Positions 56,083 through 64,000 of a stretch of DNA of 64,000 bases are shown one piece after another. Within the stretch, counting starts at the first letter, position 1. Each line of letters opens with the position of its first letter. The notes beneath the pieces are model-generated. The model was not told where the DNA came from. It did no database searches and worked only from the letters and a program-made list of their open reading frames with translations. Location of the stretch: the NCBI GenBank assembly GCA_016868895.1, contig VGFK01000002.1, positions 248,001 through 312,000 on the forward strand. Reading direction: 5' to 3'. The stretch comes from Bacteroidota bacterium (lineage in GTDB: Bacteria; Bacteroidota; Bacteroidia; Chitinophagales; Chitinophagaceae). The translations under genes and the position numbers were made by a program.

Positions 56083-56090
56083 TAAATTTG
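56083..56090 (+). promoter_or_regulatory. -7 box of the sdhCAB operon
   Basis: TAAATTTG lies 27 bases before the sdhC start. No good TTTG is found 19-20 bases upstream, so only the -7 box is supported. Confidence 0.4.
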
Positions 56091-56117
56091 CACATCCTTA
56101 AACAGCAATTTTAAACT

Positions 56118-56828
56118 ATGAGTTGGAGCAATTTGTTCTCGACGTCTATTGGTAAGAAATTGATCATGTCGCTCACGGGAATTTTTCTCGTGATCTTCCT
56201 GGTTGTTCACTGTTATGTAAATGCCAATGTCTTGTTCACCAATGGGGAAGAAAATTTCAACCGAGCGGCCCATTTCATGGGAACGAATTTATTGATCCGC
56301 GTAACGGAAATCGGGCTCTTTGCCGGTTTTATCCTGCACATCATTCAGGGTTATAAACTGGAATGGTTGAATCGTTCCAAACGGGCTTCCCGGTATGCAG
56401 TAACTGCAGGCAATAAAACGTCCAAGTGGTATTCCAGGTCAATGGCCTTGTTGGGTTCGCTAATTTTAATTTTCCTGATTGTCCATCTTGCACATTTTTG
56501 GGTGCCTTCCCGCATAACCGGCCTAGAAGAAGTCACCTATGATGGTAAGCCCTATCATAATCTTTACCTTGAAATGCAACATGTTTTTGCTCAACCTTGG
56601 GCTGTGGCACTCTATCTTTTGGGGTGTTTTTCACTTTCATGGCATTTGCTGCATGGCATTCAAAGTGCTGCACAAACCATGGGATGGACCTCAAAAAATT
56701 ATTTTCCGATCATACGATCAGTCGGACAAGCATTCTCGATTGTAGTTCCACTGATTTTTGCACTCATGCCCGTCTTCATGCATTTTGGATGGGAAATAGA
56801 TTTGGGCAGCATTACTTTATTGTTCTAA
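56118..56828 (+). CDS. sdhC: succinate dehydrogenase cytochrome b subunit
   Basis: 236 aa, five membrane helices, B. subtilis-type cytochrome b558 that anchors SdhAB and carries heme. Likely heme ligands are in FLVVHCYVN, VHLAHFW and SLSWHLLHGIQ. The protein is followed by sdhA after 12 bases. Confidence 0.93.
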   Translation: MSWSNLFSTSIGKKLIMSLTGIFLVIFLVVHCYVNANVLFTNGEENFNRAAHFMGTNLLIRVTEIGLFAGFILHIIQGYKLEWLNRSKRASRYAVTAGNKTSKWYSRSMALLGSLILIFLIVHLAHFWVPSRITGLEEVTYDGKPYHNLYLEMQHVFAQPWAVALYLLGCFSLSWHLLHGIQSAAQTMGWTSKNYFPIIRSVGQAFSIVVPLIFALMPVFMHFGWEIDLGSITLLF

Positions 56829-56840
56829 CATCCTAAATGA

Positions 56841-58817
56841 ATGCATATGCTTGATTCAATGATACCGGCTGGACCCCTCGAAGAGAAATGGACCCGATAC
56901 AAGGGAACTGTCAAGTTGGTCAACCCTGCAAACAAACGAAAACTGGAAGTGATCGTTATTGGAACGGGTTTGGCCGGATCTTCTGCAGCCGCCAGTTTAG
57001 GAGAAATGGGGTACAAGGTGAAAGCCTTTTGTTTTCAGGATACTCCCAGGAGAGCACACTCGATTGCTGCACAGGGAGGAATCAATGCTGCAAAAAATTA
57101 TCAGAATGACGGGGATTCTGTCTACCGTCTTTTTTACGATACCATTAAAGGCGGTGATTACCGGGCACGTGAAGCAAACGTTTACCGACTGGCAGAAGTA
57201 AGTACCCATATCATCGATCAGTGTGTCGCGCAGGGGGTGCCCTTTGCACGCGAGTATGGTGGTTTGTTGAGCAACCGCTCTTTTGGTGGGACACAAGTCC
57301 AACGCACGTTTTATGCAGCCGGTCAGACCGGTCAGCAGTTGCTGATTGGGGCCTACCAGGCACTGGAGCGACAAGTCGCGCTGGGTACGGTTGAAATGTT
57401 TTCCCGACACGAAATGGTCGAGCTGGTCATCATCGATGGGAAAGCCCGTGGTGTCATTGTTCGGGATCTGGTAACCGGGGAACTGGAACGCCATTTTGGT
57501 CACGCTGTGCTGCTATGCTCCGGTGGCTATGGCAACGTGTTTTATCTCTCTACCAACGCCATGGGTTCCAATGTCACAGCAGCATGGAGGGCCCATCGCA
57601 ATGGTGCCTATTTTGCCAATCCCTGTTTTACGCAGATCCACCCCACGTGCATTCCAGTATCGGGTGATCATCAATCTAAACTCACGTTGATGTCGGAATC
57701 GCTCCGTAACGACGGACGCATCTGGGTTCCCAAGCAACAAGGAGATAACCGAAAGCCCAACCAGATTCCAGAAGAGGAGCGGGATTACTACCTGGAAAGG
57801 AGGTACCCTGCTTTTGGTAATCTGGTGCCCCGCGATGTTGCTTCCCGTGCTGCGAAAGAGCGTTGTGATGCAGGCTACGGAGTGGGTTCATCCAGGCAGG
57901 CAGTTTACCTGGATTATGCTGCGGCGATCCAACGCTATGGAAAGGCAGAAGTGAGCAAGCACAACCTTGGAAATGTTTCCACAGAGGTGATTACCAATTT
58001 GGGAAAGGAGGTTGTGAAAGAGAAATACGGTAACCTCTTTGCGATGTACGAAAAAATAACCGGTGAGAATCCCTATGAAGTGCCGATGCGGATTTATCCG
58101 GCAGTGCACTATACCATGGGCGGACTCTGGGTGGATTATGAACTGAAGACCACCATTGATGGACTTTATGCGCTGGGTGAAGCCAATTTCAGTGACCATG
58201 GTGCAAATCGTTTGGGAGCTTCTGCGCTGATGCAGGGGCTTGCGGATGGGTATTTTGTAATTCCCTACACGTTGGGTAATTATTTGGCCGATGAAATTCG
58301 GACAACCCCCATTTCACTGGATCATCCTGCATTTGTCGAAGCAGAGAAAAAAGCAAACGATCGTATCCAACGTCTCATGTCTATACAGGGTAAGCAAACG
58401 GTGGAAAGTTTCCACAAGCGGTTGGGTAAGATCATTTGGGACCAATGCGGAATGGCCAGGAGTGAAGAAGGCTTAAAGAAAGCCATTGCCGATGTGCAAG
58501 CGTTGAAAAAAGAATTTTGGTCCGATGTGCGCATACCCGGTGAAGTCAATGCCATGAACCCTGAGTTGGACAAGGCAGGTCGCGTTGCAGATTTCATTGA
58601 GTTGGGAGAATTGATGTGTGTGGATGCATTGAACAGAAATGAAAGTTGTGGAGGGCATTTCCGGGAAGAGTTTCAAACCTCGGATGGAGAGGCGTTGCGC
58701 GACGATGAACAGTACATGTATGTTTCTGCGTGGGAGTACAACGAGAGCGGATGGGATTTGCACAAAGAGGAATTGAACTATGAAAAAGTGAAGCCCAGTC
58801 AGCGCAGCTATAAATAA
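56841..58817 (+). CDS. sdhA: succinate dehydrogenase flavoprotein subunit
   Basis: 658 aa. It binds FAD ([22 protein letters not shown]) and carries [16 protein letters not shown] with the His that links FAD. Active-site blocks include [14 protein letters not shown] and [19 protein letters not shown]. The gene is in the order sdhC-sdhA-sdhB, typical for Bacteroidetes. It links the TCA cycle to the quinone pool. Confidence 0.96.
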   Translation: MHMLDSMIPAGPLEEKWTRYKGTVKLVNPANKRKLEVIVIGTGLAGSSAAASLGEMGYKVKAFCFQDTPRRAHSIAAQGGINAAKNYQNDGDSVYRLFYDTIKGGDYRAREANVYRLAEVSTHIIDQCVAQGVPFAREYGGLLSNRSFGGTQVQRTFYAAGQTGQQLLIGAYQALERQVALGTVEMFSRHEMVELVIIDGKARGVIVRDLVTGELERHFGHAVLLCSGGYGNVFYLSTNAMGSNVTAAWRAHRNGAYFANPCFTQIHPTCIPVSGDHQSKLTLMSESLRNDGRIWVPKQQGDNRKPNQIPEEERDYYLERRYPAFGNLVPRDVASRAAKERCDAGYGVGSSRQAVYLDYAAAIQRYGKAEVSKHNLGNVSTEVITNLGKEVVKEKYGNLFAMYEKITGENPYEVPMRIYPAVHYTMGGLWVDYELKTTIDGLYALGEANFSDHGANRLGASALMQGLADGYFVIPYTLGNYLADEIRTTPISLDHPAFVEAEKKANDRIQRLMSIQGKQTVESFHKRLGKIIWDQCGMARSEEGLKKAIADVQALKKEFWSDVRIPGEVNAMNPELDKAGRVADFIELGELMCVDALNRNESCGGHFREEFQTSDGEALRDDEQYMYVSAWEYNESGWDLHKEELNYEKVKPSQRSYK

Positions 58818-58835
58818 CCATTTGAAAATCGATTT

Positions 58836-59597
58836 ATGCAGCACTATACCATGAATTTGAACTTGAAGGTGTGGCGTCAGAAGAGCGGAACAAGCACCGG
58901 AGGATTTGAAACCTATTCGGTCAGTAACATTTCATCTGAAATGTCGTTTCTGGAAATGATTGATGTGTTGAATGAGCGACTCATCAAAGAGGGAGGTGAT
59001 CCTATTGCATTTGATCATGATTGCCGTGAGGGTATTTGCGGTATGTGTTCCATGGTCATTGATGGTCGTCCGCATGGTCCCTGGAAAGGAACCACCACTT
59101 GTCAGTTGCACATGCGGGCATTCAAGGACGGTGATACCATTACCATAGAGCCGTTCAGAGCCAACGCCTTTCCTGTGATCAAAGATTTGATGGTCAGCCG
59201 CAGTGCATTTGACCGCATCATCCAAGCGGGAGGGTACGTTTCGGTGAATACTGGAAATGCAGTAGATGGAAATGCCATTCCCATCGAAAAAGAGAAAGCA
59301 GACGATGCATTTGCAGCTGCAGCCTGCATCGGGTGTGGAGCCTGTGTGGCGGCTTGTAAAAATGCTTCCGCTATGCTGTTTTTATCTGCTAAAGTTTCTC
59401 ACTTGGCCTTGTTGCCGCAGGGAGAGCCTGAACGCAAGCAGCGGGTGGTCAGCATGGTGGCCCAAATGGACAAGGAAGGATTTGGAAGCTGTACAAATAC
59501 GTATGCATGTGAAGCGGAATGTCCCAAGGAAATTTCCGTATTGAATATTGCGCGGTTGAACAGGGAATATCTTAATGCCAGTCTCTCCGGAAGCTAA
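58836..59597 (+). CDS. sdhB: succinate dehydrogenase iron-sulfur subunit
   Basis: 253 aa. The N-terminal [2Fe-2S] cluster is bound by [15 protein letters not shown] and TCQLHMR; the [4Fe-4S] and [3Fe-4S] clusters by [13 protein letters not shown] and CEAECPKEI. It passes electrons from FADH2 to the quinone site. It ends the operon before a strong hairpin terminator. Confidence 0.96.
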   Translation: MQHYTMNLNLKVWRQKSGTSTGGFETYSVSNISSEMSFLEMIDVLNERLIKEGGDPIAFDHDCREGICGMCSMVIDGRPHGPWKGTTTCQLHMRAFKDGDTITIEPFRANAFPVIKDLMVSRSAFDRIIQAGGYVSVNTGNAVDGNAIPIEKEKADDAFAAAACIGCGACVAACKNASAMLFLSAKVSHLALLPQGEPERKQRVVSMVAQMDKEGFGSCTNTYACEAECPKEISVLNIARLNREYLNASLSGS

Positions 59598-59628
59598 TTA
59601 TAGGTTCCTCTCAAAAAAACCTTTTGTT

Positions 59629-59655
59629 GCGCTCCCTTCGGGAGCGCTTTTTTTT
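59629..59655 (+). terminator. hairpin terminator after sdhB
   Basis: A 7-bp stem, GCGCTCC with GGAGCGC, a five-base loop, then a run of eight T. It begins 32 bases after the sdhB stop. Confidence 0.85.
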
Positions 59656-59707
59656 GCTTTCAAATCAGCAATGTCTTAATTTTAAACAAATCGCAAACAA
59701 CTCTTTT

Positions 59708-61099
59708 ATGTCAACTCCAACAAGAAGAAAATTCCTGCGCCAATTGGGTGGAACTGCCGCCTTGTTTACAGGCAGCACAATGGGTGCATTGGCACTGGAT
59801 GAGGGAAAGATCCATTACCTGCAGCCAGAGAAAAAGCATTTGTCCAACGACAAGATCCGCGTTGCGGGTATCGGCATGGGAATCATGGGATTTGGCGACA
59901 TGCATGCTGCGCTAAAAGTTCCAGGAGTTGAGATAGCAGGTGTCTGCGATTTATACACTGGACACCTGGAACGCGCTAAGGAAATTTGGGGGAAGGACCT
60001 GTATACCACTCGGGATTTTCGTGAACTGCTTCAACGCCCTGATATAGATGCAGTCATCGTTGCAACGCCGGATCATTGGCATGATCATATTTCTATTGCA
60101 GCCATGAAAGCAGGAAAGCATGTGTATTGCGAAAAACCAATGGTGCAGCATTTGGATGAGGGTCATGCTGTCATCAAAACTCAAAAAGAAACAGGGAAAG
60201 TGCTCATCGTGGGTTCTCAAGGAGTAAGCAGCATCACGTTGGCAGAAGCAAAAAAGCGCATCAAGGCTGGTGACATCGGGGAGATCAATTTAGTGGAGGC
60301 AGTCAATGATCGATTCAGTTCGGTTGGCGCCTGGCAGTATGCCATTCCATTGGACGCGTCGCTTGAAACAGTCGACTGGGACACTTTCCTGGGAGATGCT
60401 CCCAAGCTTCCCTTTGATGCCACCCGCTTTTTCAGATGGAGGAATTACCGAGATTATGGAACCGGAGTGGCTGGGGATCTGTTCATCCACCTGATTTCGG
60501 CCGTGCACCATGCGCTGGATTCCTATGGACCCAGTCGGATATTTGCCAGTGGACAATTGAGCTTCTGGAACGATGGCCGGGATGTGCCCGATGTACTGGC
60601 GGCTGTCATGGATTATCCCAAAACCGAACAGCACAATGCTTTTCAAATGATGCTTCGTGTAAATTTTGCAGATGGTTCAGGCGGAAGCAACCGCACCCGT
60701 ATCGTCGGCTCCGAAGGTGTCATCGAGTGGGGAGGTAACCGGTTCACCTTGAAAAAGCAAAAACTTCCGAAAGCGCCTGAACTAGGGGGATACGACAGTT
60801 ACCTTCATTTCTCTGCACAACAAAAAAGCGAGTACGTCAAATGGTACAACGAAAAGTTCTCCAAAGAAGACAGAAAGCCATTTCCACCAGAAGAAGTCAA
60901 ATATGCTGCTCCTGCCGGGTACGATGAGCGGGTGGACCATTTCGCTAACTTTTTCCAAGCCATTCGCAGTGGAGGCACTGTAGTGGAGGACGCTTCTTTT
61001 GGATTGCGCGCTGCAGGTCCTGCACTTGCCAGCAACCTCAGCTACGAAAAACGCAAAGTGGTCAACTGGGATCCCGTCGCCATGAAACTGCTTAAATAA
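59708..61099 (+). CDS. Tat-exported Gfo/Idh/MocA family oxidoreductase
   Basis: 463 aa. The N-terminus TRRKFLRQLGGTAALFTGS is a Tat-type twin-arginine signal, so the folded protein is sent across the inner membrane. The Rossmann domain has RVAGIGMGIMGFGDMHAA and AVIVATPDHWHDH, and EKPMVQHLDEGHAVI carries the usual Lys of the family. Such proteins oxidise sugars or cyclitols with tightly bound NAD(P). The start at 59708 is fixed by the Tat signal; a longer frame to 59624 lies in the sdh terminator. The surface-protein gene follows after ten bases. Confidence 0.9.
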   Translation: MSTPTRRKFLRQLGGTAALFTGSTMGALALDEGKIHYLQPEKKHLSNDKIRVAGIGMGIMGFGDMHAALKVPGVEIAGVCDLYTGHLERAKEIWGKDLYTTRDFRELLQRPDIDAVIVATPDHWHDHISIAAMKAGKHVYCEKPMVQHLDEGHAVIKTQKETGKVLIVGSQGVSSITLAEAKKRIKAGDIGEINLVEAVNDRFSSVGAWQYAIPLDASLETVDWDTFLGDAPKLPFDATRFFRWRNYRDYGTGVAGDLFIHLISAVHHALDSYGPSRIFASGQLSFWNDGRDVPDVLAAVMDYPKTEQHNAFQMMLRVNFADGSGGSNRTRIVGSEGVIEWGGNRFTLKKQKLPKAPELGGYDSYLHFSAQQKSEYVKWYNEKFSKEDRKPFPPEEVKYAAPAGYDERVDHFANFFQAIRSGGTVVEDASFGLRAAGPALASNLSYEKRKVVNWDPVAMKLLK

Positions 61100-61109
61100 A
61101 AGCCAAAAG

Positions 61110-64000
61110 GTGATTTTATTGAGGTCAGGATTTTTCTTGATCATGGTGTTCCATGTGGGGGGGGTCTTTGTGCTCAGCACATGAGTAATTTTCGTTCAAA
61201 ACTGATCTCTACCGAATCAAAAGTCATTCAAATAGATACTTTAAGTATCGTTCCAGGTACATTTACAATTAATGGATTAAATACAATTCATTATTCTGTT
61301 GATCCGCTTTCATCCCTGTTGAAGTGGAAAGAAACGGCTCCTAGGGGGACCTATTCCTGCACCTATCGGGTATTTTCATTTCGGTTGGGATCACCGGCTC
61401 GGTCGCTCTCCTTTGACTCTGTGTTCAATCGTACAGCTATAGCCGGTGCGCCGATGCTTCGATCGGGTTGGGGCGACAAAAAAATGGATGGGGGAAAATT
61501 GACTACAAATGGAAGCCTCGGTCGCTCACTCGCTTTTGGAAACCGTCAGGATGCAGTCCTGAATTCATCGCTGAACCTTCAATTGAGCGGGTACATCGGC
61601 GACAGTATTTTACTCAATGCAGCCATATCCGATAACAACATCCCAATACAACCCGACGGAAACACGCAGCAACTGAACGAGTTTGATCGGGTCTACATCC
61701 AGTTTTCCAAGCCACAGTGGAAGGTGTTGGCAGGCGACCTCGACATTCGTCAAAGCGGGCTGCATTACCTTAATTTTTACAAGCGCCTTCAGGGCGTCTC
61801 TTTTGAATCCACTACCCGAACCGCATCGGGCAATGACAACCATCTTATTGCCAGCGGAGCTATTGCCAAAGGAAAATTCACGCGCAATGTTTTCCAGGGA
61901 GTGGAAGGCAACCAGGGACCCTATCGGTTGAAAGGGGCCAATCAGGAACTTTTTTTCATTGTACTGGCCGGAACGGAGCGGGTATTCATCGATGGAGAAA
62001 TGATGCAGCGGGGAGAGGATCAGGACTACGTCATCAATTACAATACCGCTGAGATTACATTCATGCCCAAGCAAATGATCACCAAGGATAAACGAATTCA
62101 GGTTGAATTTGAATACGCCGACCGGAATTACCTCAATTCACAGCTCTTTGCCGTGAACCGCTATAGCGTGAATAAACGACTTGATGTGACCTTGGGCGTC
62201 TATTCCAATACGGATGCCAAAAACTCTCCGATCAATCAGACCTTGAATGCGCCGCAAAAGAATTTTTTATCGGAATTGCCTGATGCAGTTACCAATGCAT
62301 TGTATCCTTCTGCACTGCCCGACACATTTTCCAGATCTGCTATTTAGTACCGAAAAGTCGATACTCTCTTTGGAGCGGGACAACGCGATACCGTATATGT
62401 ATATGCTTCTCAGCCAACAGGAGATGTCTATCGGGTCTCGTTTCAGGATGTAGGGGAGGGACAAGGGGATTATCTTCTCGATACCAGTCTTGCAGCGAAC
62501 GGTAATGTATACAAGTGGATCGCTCCGGACCCAGCATCCGGAAAACGCAAAGGCAGATACCTGCCGGTGGTGTTGCTCGTTGCCCCTCGCTCTCAACAAA
62601 TCGTCAACTTAAATGCCCGATGGCAAATGAGTCCGTCCACTCGCTTGGAGTCTGATATGGCCTGGAGTACATTCGACTTCAATACATTCTCATCGGCTAA
62701 AGGTTCAAGGGAAAGTGGTGCTGCAGTCAAGTTAATGGTCCACCACGAGCAGGTGTTGAAAAAAGAAAAAGACCGACGATTGATTGCTGGTGCGGGTGTT
62801 GAATGGACCGACTCTTCCTTTCGGCCCGTCGAGCGGTTGCGTTCGGTTGAATTTGCGCGTGATTGGGGACTGGATCTCTTGCCCTCACGGGCTACTGAAA
62901 AAATTGCACAAGCGCAGATTGGTTTGCGTGAATCCGGTCATCGCATCAGTTATGGGCTCTCGCATTATGGTCGAAACAAGGATTTTAAAGGTTTTCGTCA
63001 TCGATTCGATCAGGAGCTCAATTCCCGGAATTGGATCATGGTCAATTCGCTCTCCATCACCCATTACACAGATGCACTGCGAAAAGGATCGTTTATTCGC
63101 CCTGTGGTCGATGCAATAAAAAAAATACCGAAGTGGAACAATCAAGAATTTCAAGTTCGCTATACGGTGGAGCGCAATGTAGCCTATCAATTGGACTCAT
63201 TGATTGCATCGAGTTTTTCATTTTCTACATTTCAGTTAGGAACACACTCCAATTCGCAGCGTGCCAATCGTTGGGGACTCAAGTACTTTACGCGTGCCGA
63301 CCAACTTCCCGGAAAAACAACAATGATCCGTGCTGACCGCAGCCATAACATCAACCTCAACGGTGAATGGATGGAGAATGCCCATCATCAGGTCCGCGCC
63401 AATGTCACGTTTCGTCAGTTGAATGTATTGAATGACATTTCCCCTGAAAATCCTGATCGTAGTTTATTGGGTCGAGTAGAATACTTTGCCGATGTTTGGA
63501 ATGGAGGCATTCAGGGCAACGTTTTATATGAATCGGGGAAAGGGCAGGAGCCAAGAAGAAATTTTACGTTTGTGGAAGTTCCCGCTGGCCAGGGTGAATA
63601 TGCCTGGATCGATTACAATAAGGATGGGATTCAGCAAATCAGTGAATTTGAAATTGCACGTTTCAGGGACCAGGCCAAGTACATCCGGATATTTACACCC
63701 ACAACTGATTTTATTCGAACCGACTATCTCCAATTCAACTACCAGTTAACTGTTGATCCTTCCGTTGCGTTGGGTGCACAAAACAAAGGCACATGGAAAG
63801 CATTTCTCACCAAGTTGTTTTGGCAATCTTCCTATCAAGGGTATCAGAAGCAAGTGTCAAGTGGATTGGGGCTGTATGATCCATTTGCACGGTCTTTTGA
63901 AGATTCACTGCTGATTGCCATGGATCGGATATTTAGCAATACGATGTCATTCAACAAATACAGCCAGCGTTGGGGCATTGATTTCAATGTATTGAACAGC
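61110..64000 (+). pseudogene. large Bacteroidetes surface/outer-membrane protein, frameshifted and interrupted, runs off the window
   Basis: From GTG 61110 the frame reads ILLRSGFFLIMVFHVGG, a signal peptide. The G8 run at 61157-61164 then breaks the frame; with nine G it would continue GLCAQHMSNFRSKL into the long reading frame. From 61181 the protein runs 388 codons to a TAG at 62345-62347 and continues in the same frame, without another stop, to the window end. Segments such as GNRQDAVLNSSLNLQLSGYIGDSILL and DNNIPIQPDGNTQQLNEFDRV match a large family of Bacteroidetes cell-surface proteins with beta-rich repeats. As read it is not a normal gene. ATG 61181 would give a protein without a signal. 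Confidence 0.7.
61157..61164 (+). repeat. poly-G tract (G8) in a signal-peptide coding region
   Basis: Eight G in a row lie inside the signal peptide of the surface-protein gene. Nine G (or six) would bring the signal and the mature protein into one frame. Homopolymeric G tracts of this kind are common phase-variation switches in other bacteria, but a sequencing error is equally possible here. Confidence 0.8.

Noticed and set aside
56997-57503. 168-aa antisense ORF inside sdhA
   Set aside because: Shadow of the FAD-binding region; no start context or family features.
1-64000. CRISPR arrays, insertion sequences, prophage genes
   Set aside because: No direct-repeat arrays, transposase-like ORFs or integrase genes were found on either strand.

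Overview
The window comes from a Bacteroidetes chromosome, most likely of the Chitinophagaceae type. Support for this: signal peptides ending in a CAQ/YAQ-like site, the absence of Shine-Dalgarno sequences, promoters of the form TTTG-N19/20-TAnnTTTG, the sdhCAB gene order, an HU-CCDC81-like protein, a dodecin, and a tmRNA tag ending in YAMAA. Gene density is high and most of the window is ordinary core metabolism. No prophage, insertion sequence, CRISPR array or secretion island was seen.

Layout. 1-5160: 5' part of queG, a secreted serine-hydrolase-like protein that has lost its catalytic residues, clpB, and a DEAD-box helicase whose 3' end overlaps clpB. 5225-7471: two exported proteins of unknown function and a DUF985 cupin. 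7496-10991 (minus): TSUP permease, crcB, small lipoprotein, phoH, rpe, TPR lipoprotein. 11081-15290: PD40 beta-propeller protein, periplasmic binding protein, guaA, rpsT. 15411-20581: sucA, sucB and an rRNA m5C methyltransferase, facing mnmA. 21695-22675: remains of two LuxR/NarL-type response regulators joined head to head. 22722-26546: photolyase, lptG/lptF-type permease, mitochondrial-type citrate synthase. 26553-26818: another frameshifted LuxR-type HTH remnant. 26938-30929 (minus): proline dehydrogenase, M1 peptidase, GH16 glucanase. 30972-35494: hisGDCB behind a promoter, a four-histidine leader peptide and an attenuator hairpin, closed by a terminator. 35730-38425: cystathionine beta-synthase, dodecin, a small proline-rich ORF, tRNA-Leu(CAA) followed after one base by tmRNA, and a 40-aa lipoprotein. 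38529-43913: exonuclease, polyprenol-phosphate glycosyltransferase, EamA permease, S9 peptidase. 43910-47438 (minus): 2-oxoacid dehydrogenase E2, cinA, thioesterase, DoxX. 47496-56023: a seven-gene plus-strand run (giant TPR protein, beta-barrel-like protein, HU-CCDC81-like membrane protein, methyltransferase, BadF-type sugar kinase, murQ, unknown). 56083-59655: sdhCAB with terminator. 59708-64000: Tat-exported Gfo/Idh/MocA oxidoreductase and a large surface protein whose gene carries a G8 frameshift in the signal peptide and an in-frame TAG.

How it fits together. sucAB, gltA and sdhCAB supply much of the TCA cycle. hisGDCB gives part of histidine synthesis, apparently controlled by translation of its own leader. 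The kinase-murQ pair points to recycling of MurNAc from peptidoglycan. The most notable signals are the his attenuator, the poly-G tract in a signal-peptide region, and the cluster of decayed response regulators.
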